From: Caulobacter sp.
GTDB taxonomy: Bacteria; Pseudomonadota; Alphaproteobacteria; Caulobacterales; Caulobacteraceae
Length of the DNA: 64,000 nucleotides
Reading direction: 5' to 3'
Assembly (NCBI GenBank): GCA_030683005.1
Contig: JAUXMY010000023.1
Coordinates: 62,001 to 126,000 of the forward strand
Part shown: piece after piece, positions 44,868-53,854 of the stretch
How the letters are laid out: every line of letters starts with the position of its first letter
How positions within the stretch are numbered: position 1 is the stretch's first letter
Notes under the pieces: generated by a model
Seen by the model: the letters and a program-made list of their open reading frames with translations, nothing else
What the model was told of the DNA's origin: nothing
The model's database searches: none
Translations under genes and position numbers: made by a program

Positions 44868-47714
44868 CTAGAAGGTGTACTTGAGGCCGAAGTAGAAGGA
44901 CGTGCCGGTGTGGTGGTAGACCGAGGTCGACTGCCGGTCGTCATCGCCCACCCATTGCTGGTTGAACTCGTCGGTCAGGTTCAGCGCCTCAAAGGTGACG
45001 GCGAACTGGTCGTTGACCTTGAACGAACTGGCGAAGTCGAGGTTGAAGGTGTCCTTCTTGCCCTCGAGCGCGTTGTTGTTCCGGCCCGGGACGTTCTGCA
45101 GGTAGCCTTCGCGGGCTGACGCCGAGATGCGGGCGCTGAAACGGTCATCCTCGTAGTAGAGGGTGGCGTTGTAGGCCTTGGGCGACAGGTTCACGAGGTC
45201 TTCGGTGATGAAGGTCGCGCAGGTCGTGCCGTTGCAGTAGTCGATCTCCGACTTCACCTGGGTGTAGTTGGCCTGGATGCCGAACCGGTCGAACGGCGCC
45301 GGCAGGAACGAGAACGGTTGCTGGTAGCTGATCTCGAAGCCCTCCAGCGGGCCGCCTTCCGTGTTCAACGCGGTAGTGAGCGCGAAGACCTGCGTCGGCG
45401 TACAGGCGCCGACGCAAAGGGCCGGAGCGAAGGCGCTGGGGTTCAGCGCGGTCAGTTCCTGGTACTGCAGGTCCTGGCGGACGACCTGGATGTAGGTGTC
45501 GATGTCTTTCTTGAAGAACGCGACCGACAGCAACGATTCCGGTGCGAAGTACCACTCGAAGCTGAGGTCGTAGGTTTTGGCCTGGAAGGGCTCCAGCTTC
45601 ACGTTGCCGATCGAGGCGGTGAAGTTGGGGCCGCTGGCCGCCAGCGACGTGGTCGGGACCAGGTAGTTGGCGCCGGACAGGCCGTTGCCGATCTGCGGGC
45701 GGGCCATGACCTCGGCGACGCCCAGGCGGACGATGAAGTTGCTGGTGGCGTTCACCGACAGGTTAAACGACGGCAGGAAATTGTCGTAGTCGTTGGTCCC
45801 GTGGACCTTGGTGCCGCCGCCGGTCGAGCTGTAGCCTTCGGCGTAGAGGTTGGTGTTCACCTGCCGGAAGCCGAGGTTGCCGCGGTAGTCGAGGCCGAAC
45901 AGCTCCGACCGGAAGTCCAGCTGCATGTAGTAGCCGCGGTCTTCCTCGCGGATAAAGCGGTTGGAGCCGCGGGCGCTGCCGTTGGTGATGCTGGTCAGGC
46001 GGAAGTCGCCGCCCGGCACGCCGGTGTCGCAGTTGCAATAGATGTCGAACAGGTCGGCGACCGCGTTGAGGTTCGGCACGACCCACGAGGTGGCGTTGCC
46101 GTTCGGCTGGCCCAGGTTCTTGCCGTAGCCGGTCAGCACCGAGGAGATGTCCGCGACCGTCACGCCGACCGGCAGCGCCGGCACAACCGTTTCGTTCGAG
46201 CGGCGGAACTCGAAGGAGTCCGACTCGTAACTCTTGTAGTTGTAGCCGAACTTCAGATTGAAGGTGTCGTTGAGACGCCAGTCGAAGTCGAACTGCAGGG
46301 ACTCGAAGACGTTGTCCACGCCGCCGGGACGGATGCGGATTTCCGACCGGGGCAAGGACTGGGTGCTGTCGCGCCAGAACCAGTTGGCCGGATCGGCGAC
46401 GTCGAAGCCGTAGTCGATGCGCGGGGTGTTGGGGTTGCCGCTGAAGTCGTAGGCGTAGCCGTCGGTGTCCTGCCGATCGAGCGTGACCGTGGTCTGGATC
46501 GGGTTGTCGTACTCTGACGTGGCCCGGCCGACGAACGCCTTCATGGTGAAGTCGGGCGTGAACTCGTGTTCGATCGTGAAGGTGTGCTGGGTGAAGATGG
46601 TCTCGTTCTCGTCGTAACGCTGCTCGCTGCGCACATCGACGTCGTTGAACACGCCCGAGATCAGCATGCCGTTGCTTTCGGTGGCGCTGACGATGTCGAT
46701 CTGCGGCTTGCCGCCCGCAGAGGCGTTGCGGCTGAGCGACAGCGACTCGAGGAAGTTCTCGGTCCGCTTGGCGTCGAGCTTGGAGTACAGCAGGTCGTAG
46801 CTGAGCGTGGTGGTGTCCCAGGGGCGATACTGGACCGCGCCGGTGAAGCCGGTCCGCTTCTGGTCGTGGATCAGCTGGCCGAAGCGCGGCAGGCGCGGAT
46901 GGAACAGGTTGGCCGCGTTGCCGGCGCCGCCCGGCAGGGCCGCCGGGTTCTGGAAGCCGCCGTTGTCGCTGGCCCGCTCCCAACGCACCGCGCTGAAGCC
47001 TTCTTCGAGCAGGTTGCGCTCGCTGTAGGCCAGCGAGGCCAGGAGGCCGAGCTTGCCATCGAAGAAGGTGTCGCTGAGCAGGACGGCGAAGCGGGGATCC
47101 CACTCCTCGGAGAGGTCGTTGTAGCCGTACTGGATCGAGCCGCCGATCTTGCGGCCCTTGAAGTCGAACGGGCGCGTGGTGCGCAGGTCGACGGTCGCGC
47201 CGAGCGAGCCTTCCTCGATCTCCGCCGACTGGGTCTTGCGCACGGTGACGCTGTTGAACAGCTCCGAGGCGAAAACGTTGAAGTCGAAGCCCCGGCCGCG
47301 GTTGGCGCCGCCCGAGCTGTCGGTGCCGCCGGCGGTCGCCTGGGCTTCCATGCCGTTGATGCGGGTGCGGGTGAAGTCGGGGCCGAGGCCGCGGACCGTC
47401 ATCGTGCGGCCCTCGCCGGCGTCACGGTCGATCGAGACGCCCGGAATGCGCTGGATGGCTTCCACCAGGTTGGAGTCCGGGAAGTCGGCGATGTCCTCAG
47501 CCTTGATCGAGTCGACGATCGCCGTCTCCTCGCGCTTGGCTGACAGGGCGCTGGCCAGGCTTCCCCGGAAGCCGGTCACCACGACTTCCTCGACCTCGGT
47601 GGCGTCCGTGTCCTGCGCCTGGACGGCGCCCGCCGCGAACAGGCTGGCGGCGATGACCGCCATCGACGCGCCGAAGCGCAGACGGGTACGACGCGAAAGA
47701 TGAACCTTCGTCAC
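44868..47714 (-). CDS. TonB-dependent receptor (probable oligouronide uptake)
   Basis: A 948-aa outer-membrane transporter. There is a signal peptide (cleavage after GAVQA), a TonB-box-like EVEEVVVTGFR, and a plug domain with PDSNLVEAIQRIPGVSIDRD and RGLGPDFTRTRINGMEA. A long beta-barrel follows, ending in the OMP-signature SFYFGLKYTF. The segment DSNLVEAIQRIPG and the size put it with the Caulobacterales receptors for sugars. Lying divergent from the second lyase and close to kdgK/eda, it probably imports oligogalacturonides. Two ACCGGT operators stand in the shared promoter. Confidence 0.93.
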   Translation of the reverse strand: MTKVHLSRRTRLRFGASMAVIAASLFAAGAVQAQDTDATEVEEVVVTGFRGSLASALSAKREETAIVDSIKAEDIADFPDSNLVEAIQRIPGVSIDRDAGEGRTMTVRGLGPDFTRTRINGMEAQATAGGTDSSGGANRGRGFDFNVFASELFNSVTVRKTQSAEIEEGSLGATVDLRTTRPFDFKGRKIGGSIQYGYNDLSEEWDPRFAVLLSDTFFDGKLGLLASLAYSERNLLEEGFSAVRWERASDNGGFQNPAALPGGAGNAANLFHPRLPRFGQLIHDQKRTGFTGAVQYRPWDTTTLSYDLLYSKLDAKRTENFLESLSLSRNASAGGKPQIDIVSATESNGMLISGVFNDVDVRSEQRYDENETIFTQHTFTIEHEFTPDFTMKAFVGRATSEYDNPIQTTVTLDRQDTDGYAYDFSGNPNTPRIDYGFDVADPANWFWRDSTQSLPRSEIRIRPGGVDNVFESLQFDFDWRLNDTFNLKFGYNYKSYESDSFEFRRSNETVVPALPVGVTVADISSVLTGYGKNLGQPNGNATSWVVPNLNAVADLFDIYCNCDTGVPGGDFRLTSITNGSARGSNRFIREEDRGYYMQLDFRSELFGLDYRGNLGFRQVNTNLYAEGYSSTGGGTKVHGTNDYDNFLPSFNLSVNATSNFIVRLGVAEVMARPQIGNGLSGANYLVPTTSLAASGPNFTASIGNVKLEPFQAKTYDLSFEWYFAPESLLSVAFFKKDIDTYIQVVRQDLQYQELTALNPSAFAPALCVGACTPTQVFALTTALNTEGGPLEGFEISYQQPFSFLPAPFDRFGIQANYTQVKSEIDYCNGTTCATFITEDLVNLSPKAYNATLYYEDDRFSARISASAREGYLQNVPGRNNNALEGKKDTFNLDFASSFKVNDQFAVTFEALNLTDEFNQQWVGDDDRQSTSVYHHTGTSFYFGLKYTF

Positions 47715-47813
47715 GACTATAACCTCCCCTTTTGGCGCGCCCGGCGATCTGTATCGCCGCCGGATTGATTGTCGCCAGTCAGGCCTTGCCGCGCACCTCG
47801 GTCAAGAACCCGG

Positions 47814-47827
47814 TGACACCGGTGTCA
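47814..47827. promoter_or_regulatory. ACCGGT operator, site 2 (perfect palindrome)
   Basis: TGACACCGGTGTCA is a perfect 14-base palindrome with a central CG. It lies 100 bases upstream of the receptor start and 152 upstream of the second lyase. Confidence 0.75.
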
Positions 47828-47846
47828 TTCGTGAGTGAATCGCGTT

Positions 47847-47860
47847 TGACACCGGTATCA
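47847..47860. promoter_or_regulatory. ACCGGT operator, site 3
   Basis: TGACACCGGTATCA differs from the perfect site by one base. The centres of sites 2 and 3 are 33 bases apart, three DNA turns, allowing two dimers on one face. Confidence 0.7.
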
Positions 47861-47978
47861 TCGATATGGATACCGTAACTCTGCCGTCGCTGACAAGACA
47901 TGATCTGCCACGGAGCGGTCACTTTCCCGCCTCACGCGAACAGAGCCGGGCGCTCACAGCCTGATTTCGGAGATTTCC

Positions 47979-49316
47979 TTGCCCTACAAGGCCTTCCTCG
48001 CCTCCACCGCGATCCTGCTCGGCGCCGCCTCGCCCGAACCGGCGCTCCAGGCCGTGGCATTTCCCGGCGCGGAGGGCTTTGGGCGCCACGCAACCGGCGG
48101 TCGCCGCGGGGCGGTGCTGCGAGTCACCACCCTGGCCGATGCCGGCCCCGGAAGCCTGCGCGCGGCCATCGAGGCGAAGGGTCCGCGCACGATCATCTTC
48201 GACGTCGGCGGCACGATCACCCTCGCCTCGCCCCTGAAGATCTCGCGGCCAAACATCACCCTCGCCGGCCAGACGGCGCCGGGCGACGGGATCACCCTGC
48301 GCGGACAGCCGCTGATCATCGCCGCCGACGACGTCATCGTCCGCTACATCCGCGTGCGCCTGGGCGACGAGACCGGAGTCCAGGACGACGCCATCGACAT
48401 CACCCGCGGCCGCCGCATCATCCTGGACCACGTCTCGGCCAGCTGGTCGGTCGACGAGACCCTGTCGGCGGGCAGCCGCTACAGCCCGCCCGAGAGCGGC
48501 GTCTACGACCTGACGGTCCAGTGGTCGCTGATCGCGCAGTCGCTGAACGACTCGATCCACGACAAGGGCCGGCACGGCTACGGCAGCCTGATCCGCGGCG
48601 GCCATGGCGCGCGGTTCAGCTGGCTGAACAACCTGTGGGCCGACCACCAGGCGCGGATGCCGCGGCCGGGCAACTACAACGGACCGGACGTCGACCCGCT
48701 GGGCGGCTTTTTCGAGTTCCGGGGCAACGTCTTCTCCAACTGGGGCGGCGCGCGGGCCGGCTACAACGCCGACACCAACGCCCTGATCGCCTACGACTTC
48801 GTCGGCAACTGGTACCAGGCCGGACCGGACAGCGAGGGTTCGATAGCCTTCTGCGAGGAGAACGCCGGCTCGCGGGCCTTCTTCAGCGACAACGCCATTA
48901 ACGGGGTGTTTCCCGCCGACCCGTGGAGTCTGGTCGGCTGCACGCCGCCGCCGGGCTACCGGGCGAGCGCGCCGCTGGCCGACTCGGGCGCGCGGACGGT
49001 TTCACCGGCTTTGGCCTACGCGCGCGTGCTGGCCGGCGCGGGGGCGTCGAAGGTGCGCGACGCGGTCGATGAGCGCGTCGTGGCCGGTGTCCGCAGCCGG
49101 ACCGGGTGGCTGATCAACAGCCAGCGGGATGTCGGCGACTGGCCGGTGCTGAAGGGCGGGCCAGCCTGGGTCGACACGGACGGCGACGGGATGCCGGATG
49201 ACTGGGAATGCTCGCGGGGCTTCGATCCCGGCGATGCGTCTGACGGCGCGAAGGATCGCGACGGTGACGGGTTCACGAACCTCGAGGACTGGCTGAATTC
49301 TCTTGTCGGGGGCTGA
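47979..49316 (+). CDS. Secreted pectate-lyase-like protein with Ca-type tail
   Basis: A 445-aa exported protein. The signal peptide is short and hydrophobic (FLASTAILLGAAS). The mature part repeats the lyase signature: FPGAEGFGRHATGGRRG, AGQTAPGDGITLRG, DHVSASWSVDETLS. The tail has DTDGDGMPDDWE and DRDGDGFTNLEDWLN, calcium-binding repeats of the EF-hand-like/TSP3 kind. The start is the TTG at 47979 after CGGAGATT. It is divergent from the TonB receptor. Confidence 0.87.
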   Translation: MPYKAFLASTAILLGAASPEPALQAVAFPGAEGFGRHATGGRRGAVLRVTTLADAGPGSLRAAIEAKGPRTIIFDVGGTITLASPLKISRPNITLAGQTAPGDGITLRGQPLIIAADDVIVRYIRVRLGDETGVQDDAIDITRGRRIILDHVSASWSVDETLSAGSRYSPPESGVYDLTVQWSLIAQSLNDSIHDKGRHGYGSLIRGGHGARFSWLNNLWADHQARMPRPGNYNGPDVDPLGGFFEFRGNVFSNWGGARAGYNADTNALIAYDFVGNWYQAGPDSEGSIAFCEENAGSRAFFSDNAINGVFPADPWSLVGCTPPPGYRASAPLADSGARTVSPALAYARVLAGAGASKVRDAVDERVVAGVRSRTGWLINSQRDVGDWPVLKGGPAWVDTDGDGMPDDWECSRGFDPGDASDGAKDRDGDGFTNLEDWLNSLVGG

Positions 49317-49322
49317 CGCCGA

Positions 49323-49369
49323 AGGTGTCTGTCCCTATCGCAGGGCATCGGAATTCGGGACAGACACCT
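49323..49369. repeat. GGGACAGACACC hairpin after the second lyase
   Basis: AGGTGTCTGTCCC (49323-49335) and GGGACAGACACCT (49357-49369) pair over 13 bases; a third related arm (GGTGTCAGTCCC) follows immediately, so an alternative hairpin can form. It lies between convergent lyase and kduD genes. Confidence 0.7.
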
Positions 49370-49382
49370 GCGGTGTCAGTCC

Positions 49383-50141
49383 CTACCGCGCCAGCCAGCC
49401 GCCATCCACGGGCAGCGTAACCCCATGCACATAGTCGCTGGCGCTCGACGCCAGGAACACAGCCGCGCCGCCGATGTCGGACGGCTGGCCCCAGCGACCG
49501 GCGGGGATGCGGTCGAGGATCGACCTGTTCCTCACCTCGTCGGCCCGCAGAGCCTCGGTGTTGTTGGTGTCGAAGTAGCCGGGCGCGATGGCGTTGACGT
49601 TGATGCCCTTGGCGGCCCACTCGTTGGCCAGGATCTTGGTCAGGCCGGCCAGGCCGCTCTTGGAGGCGGTGTAGCTGGGCACCCGGATGCCGCCCTGGAA
49701 GCTGAGCAGGCTGGCGATGTTGATCACCTTGCCGCCCCCATTGACCAGCATGTGACGGGCCGCCGCCTGGGTCAGGAAGAACACCTTCTTGAGGTTGGTG
49801 TTCATCACCGCGTCCCAGTCGTCCTCCGAGAAGTCGATGGAGTCCTGACGGCGGATGATGCCGGCGTTGTTCACGAGGATGTCGAGCCCGCCCAGCCCGG
49901 CCAGGGTTTCGTCGACCACCCGCTGCACCGGCTCGGTCGAGCCGAAGTCGGCGGAGATCGACAGGAACCGCCGGCCCAGCGCCTCGACGGCCTTCTGCGT
50001 TTCCACGGGAGCCGAGCGACCGGCGGCGGCGATATCGGCCCCCGCGGCGGCCAACGCCACGGCGATGCCCTGGCCGATGCCGGTGTTGGCGCCGGTGACG
50101 AGGGCGACCTTGCCGGTGAGGTTGAAGGGGTTGGCGGTCAT
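49383..50141 (-). CDS. kduD: 2-dehydro-3-deoxy-D-gluconate 5-dehydrogenase KduD
   Basis: A 252-aa SDR. NLTGKVALVTGANTGIGQGIA, NNAGI, YTASKSGLAGLTKILANEWA and NVNAIAPGYFDTNNTEALR are typical of KduD. It interconverts 2,5-diketo-3-deoxygluconate and KDG. The ATG at 50141 has GGAG upstream. It follows kduI on the same strand with a repeat element between them. Confidence 0.93.
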   Translation of the reverse strand: MTANPFNLTGKVALVTGANTGIGQGIAVALAAAGADIAAAGRSAPVETQKAVEALGRRFLSISADFGSTEPVQRVVDETLAGLGGLDILVNNAGIIRRQDSIDFSEDDWDAVMNTNLKKVFFLTQAAARHMLVNGGGKVINIASLLSFQGGIRVPSYTASKSGLAGLTKILANEWAAKGINVNAIAPGYFDTNNTEALRADEVRNRSILDRIPAGRWGQPSDIGGAAVFLASSASDYVHGVTLPVDGGWLAR

Positions 50142-50156
50142 TTCGAACTCCAGGCT

Positions 50157-50248
50157 CCCCTCCTCCGTTTCCCCGGCGAAGGCCGGGGTCCATGGGGCGA
50201 GACTCGGGGATGGATCATGGACCCCGGCCTTCGCCGGGGAGACGGGGC
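50157..50248. repeat. CCCCGG-GAAGG-CCGGGG element, copy 3
   Basis: CCCCGGCGAAGGCCGGGG near the left edge and CCCCGGCCTTCGCCGGGG near the right edge are reverse complements of each other, with a spacer of about 40 bases. They occupy the gap between kduI and kduD. Confidence 0.75.
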
Positions 50249-50250
50249 GA

Positions 50251-51099
50251 TCATTTCAGCTGGCAGATGTCGAGGACGTTCATGTCGGTGTAGTCGAGGT
50301 TCTCGCCGCCCATGGCCCAGATGAAGGCGTAGCTGGCGGTGCCCGAGCCCATGTGGATCGACCACGGCGGGCTGATCACCGCCTCCTCGTTGGCGACCAC
50401 GATGTGACGGGCCGCGTCGGGCTCGCCCATGAAGTGGAACACCCGCTCGTCGGGCTTGAGGCCGAAGTAGAAGTAGATCTCGGAACGGCGGTCATGCAGG
50501 TGCGGCGGCATGGTGTTCCAGACGCTGCCGGTCTTCAGGATCGTCAGCCCCAGCAGCAGCTGCGCCGAGGCGCAGACGCCCGGGATGACGTACTGGTAGA
50601 TGGTCCGCTCGTTGGAGGTCTCCAGCGACCCGCGCTCCAGCGGCGTGGCGTCGGCGATGGAGATCTTCTGGACCTTGAAGGCGACATGCGCCGGGGTCGA
50701 GGCCAGGTAGAAGCGGGCCGGGTTGGCGGCGTCGAGGCTCTCGAACACCACGTCCTTCACGCCCATCGGCACATAGAGGCCGTCCTTGGGGCCGATGTCG
50801 TAGGCGACGCCATCTACGGTGACCTTGCCGGGGCCGTCGGCGACGTTGATCAGGCCCAGCTCGCGACGCTCCAGGAACGGATGGCCGGCGGCCGAGGCCG
50901 GCTCGGCCTGGTCGGGCAGCTTGACGGCCTTCGTCATCGGCGCCGCGCCGCCGATCACGAAGCGCTCGTTGTGGCTGTAGTTCAGGCTGATCCCGTCGGC
51001 CGGGAACAGGTCGGTGACCAGGTAGCGGTCACGCAGCTGGTCGTTGTCCACCAGCTCCATCATGTCGGGATGGGTGGCGTGATAGGTCTTGTCGAACAT
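50251..51099 (-). CDS. kduI: 5-keto-4-deoxyuronate isomerase
   Basis: A 282-aa cupin-fold isomerase. Metal ligands appear in [16 protein letters not shown] (His-x-His and Glu) and PWSIHMGSG (His). The opening [19 protein letters not shown] is typical. It converts 5-keto-4-deoxyuronate to 2,5-diketo-3-deoxygluconate, the KduD substrate. An ACCGGT operator lies 43 bases upstream. Confidence 0.96.
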   Translation of the reverse strand: MFDKTYHATHPDMMELVDNDQLRDRYLVTDLFPADGISLNYSHNERFVIGGAAPMTKAVKLPDQAEPASAAGHPFLERRELGLINVADGPGKVTVDGVAYDIGPKDGLYVPMGVKDVVFESLDAANPARFYLASTPAHVAFKVQKISIADATPLERGSLETSNERTIYQYVIPGVCASAQLLLGLTILKTGSVWNTMPPHLHDRRSEIYFYFGLKPDERVFHFMGEPDAARHIVVANEEAVISPPWSIHMGSGTASYAFIWAMGGENLDYTDMNVLDICQLK

Positions 51100-51141
51100 G
51101 GCGGCGCTCCGGGCCCGGGTGGTGGTCTTCCCTGCGCGCTA

Positions 51142-51155
51142 GGTAACCGGTGTCA
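51142..51155. promoter_or_regulatory. ACCGGT operator, site 4 (kduI)
   Basis: GGTAACCGGTGTCA holds the right half GGTGTCA and the CCGG centre; the left half is weaker. Confidence 0.6.
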
Positions 51156-51239
51156 TAGATTGGGGCAAGACCCAAGGGACCGGCTCACGCGGCGCTGGAA
51201 ACTCTGGCATCATCGCGGTGGCTCAGCAACGGGACCGCC

Positions 51240-51854
51240 ATGCTCGACGACGCCCTCATCGCCAGACTCCGGGACCTGCACAGTGGGCCGGATCGCGGCT
51301 ATCACGCCTGGAGCCATCCCCTGGCCCTGCTCGATCTCTTCGAGATCGTGCGGGACCGGCTGAACGACCCGCTGGCCGTCTACTGCGCGATCGTTCTGCA
51401 TGACGCGATCTATGAGCCGCGCGCCAGGGACAACGAGGCTCGCAGCGCCGCGCTGGCCGCCCGGCTGCTCAACGGCGTTGTGCCGCCGGCGACGCTGGCC
51501 CGCACGCTTCGGCTGATCGAAGCCACCGCCAGACACGCCATCCCCGCCGACCTGCCGCCTGACGAGGCCGCCGACATGGCGATGTTCCTGGACATGGACC
51601 TCTCGATCCTGGCCGCCTCGCCCGAGGCGTTCGACACCTACGAGGCCGGTGTGCGACACGAGTATCGTGAGGTCCCGGAAGCGGCGTTCCGCGCGGGCCG
51701 GGCGACGATCCTCGAAGGCTTCCTGGCCCGCGAGGCGTTGTACATGTCTCCCTGGGGCCTGGACGCGTTCGAACGGAAGGCGCGCACCAACCTGATCCGC
51801 TCGATCGCCGCGCTCCGGGACGGCAAGCGGCAAGCGGACGCTCAAACCCCGTAG
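51240..51854 (+). CDS. HD-domain hydrolase
   Basis: A 204-aa all-alpha protein with the metal-binding pattern of predicted HD-superfamily phosphohydrolases: YHAWSHPLALLDL, LHDAIYEPRARDNEARSA, TARHAIP and FLDMDLSILA supply His and Asp ligands. It probably cleaves a phosphoester of a nucleotide or other small molecule. It faces away from kduI and shows no clear link to pectin. Confidence 0.82.
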   Translation: MLDDALIARLRDLHSGPDRGYHAWSHPLALLDLFEIVRDRLNDPLAVYCAIVLHDAIYEPRARDNEARSAALAARLLNGVVPPATLARTLRLIEATARHAIPADLPPDEAADMAMFLDMDLSILAASPEAFDTYEAGVRHEYREVPEAAFRAGRATILEGFLAREALYMSPWGLDAFERKARTNLIRSIAALRDGKRQADAQTP

Positions 51855-51922
51855 CCAAAGACCGCCGTTCGGCGGACAGTGGCCTCGTCGGCGTTTATCC
51901 GGCCAGCAATCGGGGGGTTGCC

Positions 51923-53287
51923 TTGACCGACACGACCGACGCCCAGTCCTCGCGCGGGACCTTCCTTGGCCATCCCCGGGGGCTCGTCTTCCTCAGCCTG
52001 ACCGAGGTCTGGGAGCGGTTCTCGTTCTACGGCATGCAGGCGCTGCTGGTCGTCTACATGGTCGACCAGGTGCTCACCCCCGGCCACATCGAGACCGTGG
52101 CCGGCATGGACGGATTCCGCGGCGTGCTGGAGGGCATATTTGGGCCGCTGTCGGCCCAGGCTCTCTCGTCGCAGATTTTCGGTCTCTACACCGGCCTGGT
52201 CTACCTTACGCCGCTCATCGGCGGCTGGCTGGGCGACCAGGTGCTTGGGCAGAAGCGTACGGTCATGCTGGGCGCCCTGCTGATGGCGGCCGGGCACCTT
52301 CTGATGGCGTTCGAGACCTCGTTCCTGATCGCCATGGCGCTGCTGATCCTCGGTAGCGGCTGCCTGAAGGGCAACATCTCGGCCCAGGTCGGGGCCCTCT
52401 ACCCCCGGGATGATCCCCGGCGCACGCCGGCCTTCTCGATCTTCAGCGTCAGCATCAACATCGGGGCCATGGTCGCCCCGATCGCCTGCGGCACGGTCGC
52501 CACGCTGTACGGCTATCACTACGGCTTCGGCCTCGCGGCGGCGGGGATGCTGCTCGGCATCGCGATGTATGTGGCCGGCGGCCGGCATCTTCCGCCCGAC
52601 CTGCTCAAGCGTGGCGGCGAGCCTCGTCCGAAGCTGCGGCGCGTCGATGCGCCGATCCTGCTGGCGCTGGGCGCGGCGCTGGTCCTGGGGCTGTTCTTCA
52701 ATGTGGCCTATGGCCAGGAATTCAACGTCTTCAACATCTGGGCGCGGACCTACACGGACCTTGGCGTCTTCGGCTTCCAGATGCCGGTGACCTGGTATCC
52801 GGCCTTCGACGGCTTCTTCATCGTCATCCTGACGCCGCTGGCCATGCGCTACTGGGCCTGGCAGTTGCAGCGCGGCAAGCCGACCAGCGAGCTGTCCAAG
52901 ATCGGCTGGAGCGGCCTGTTCGGCGCGCTCGGCATGCTGTCGCTGGTGGCGGCCTCGCTGATCGCGGCGGCGGGCGGCAAGCCGGGCATCGGCTGGGGCA
53001 TCGCCTGTTTCGCGCTGTGCAGCTGGGGCTTCATCTACAACTGGCCGACCACCCTGGCGCTCTGCTCGCGGGTCGCGCCGCCGGCGGTCAGCGGCGTGAT
53101 CATGGGGGTGGCCTTCTTCGGGGCCTTCCTGACCAACTACGCGGCAGGCCTGATCGGGACCTACTACGAGAAGATGGCCCCGGCGGCCTTCTGGGGCCTG
53201 CACGGGGCCATTGCGCTGGCGGGATCGCTGCTGGTGCTGGTCTTCTACCGTCCGCTGAGCCAGGCCCTGCGCTCGCCGCCCGCCTAG
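51923..53287 (+). CDS. POT family peptide:proton symporter
   Basis: A 454-aa transporter. The hallmark LTEVWERFSFYGMQALLVVYM (ExxERFxYY type), a GGWLGDQVLGQKRTVMLGA loop and about 12-14 helices put it in the di-/tripeptide POT family. A TTG at 51923 after CGGGGGG is the start. It is convergent with cytochrome b561, overlapping by four bases. Confidence 0.9.
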   Translation: MTDTTDAQSSRGTFLGHPRGLVFLSLTEVWERFSFYGMQALLVVYMVDQVLTPGHIETVAGMDGFRGVLEGIFGPLSAQALSSQIFGLYTGLVYLTPLIGGWLGDQVLGQKRTVMLGALLMAAGHLLMAFETSFLIAMALLILGSGCLKGNISAQVGALYPRDDPRRTPAFSIFSVSINIGAMVAPIACGTVATLYGYHYGFGLAAAGMLLGIAMYVAGGRHLPPDLLKRGGEPRPKLRRVDAPILLALGAALVLGLFFNVAYGQEFNVFNIWARTYTDLGVFGFQMPVTWYPAFDGFFIVILTPLAMRYWAWQLQRGKPTSELSKIGWSGLFGALGMLSLVAASLIAAAGGKPGIGWGIACFALCSWGFIYNWPTTLALCSRVAPPAVSGVIMGVAFFGAFLTNYAAGLIGTYYEKMAPAAFWGLHGAIALAGSLLVLVFYRPLSQALRSPPA

Positions 53288-53841
53288 ATCTTTGCCCCGC
53301 CCAGCCCCGGGATCATGCGCCGCATCGTGCCGTCGCGCAGAAGGTAGTGATGTATCAGGGCGGCGGCGGCGTGGACGCCGATCAGCCAGTAGCCGATGGT
53401 TCCGATCCGCTCGTGGAGGCCCTCGACCCGCTCGCCCAGCGCCTCATTCGGCGCGACCAGCGGCGGCATTTGCAAGCCGAACAGCGGGACCGGGTCGCCG
53501 GCGGCGCTGAGCGCGACCCAGCCCATGACCGGCATGGCCAGCATCAGGGCGTAGAGCGTCACATGCATCGCCGCGCCCAGCCACTCCAGCGGACTGGCCG
53601 GTCGCGGCGGCTGGGGCGCGCGGAAACGGATGACGATCCGCGAGAGAACCAGCGCCAGCATGCAGAGGCCCAGCGAGAAGTGCCAGGCCTTGATGCCTTC
53701 GCGCAGGTCGCTGCCGCGCTCGAACAGCACGCGAAGCTCGATACAGGCGTAGACCGCCGCCATCAGCAGAAGCATGAGCCAGTGCAGCACGACGGACGCG
53801 CGTGCGTAGGTGAAGTCCGTTCCGGACGTGTGGCTCGTCAT
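53284..53841 (-). CDS. Cytochrome b561 family protein
   Basis: A 185-aa membrane protein with four helices. Heme-ligand His candidates appear in VVLHWLMLLLMAAVY (helix 1), IKAWHFSLGLCML (helix 2), and GVHAAAALIHHYLL (helix 4). It carries electrons in the inner membrane. It is 13 bases downstream of the LacI gene on the same strand. Confidence 0.88.
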   Translation of the reverse strand: MTSHTSGTDFTYARASVVLHWLMLLLMAAVYACIELRVLFERGSDLREGIKAWHFSLGLCMLALVLSRIVIRFRAPQPPRPASPLEWLGAAMHVTLYALMLAMPVMGWVALSAAGDPVPLFGLQMPPLVAPNEALGERVEGLHERIGTIGYWLIGVHAAAALIHHYLLRDGTMRRMIPGLGGAKI

Positions 53842-53854
53842 GGTCGGTATCCCC

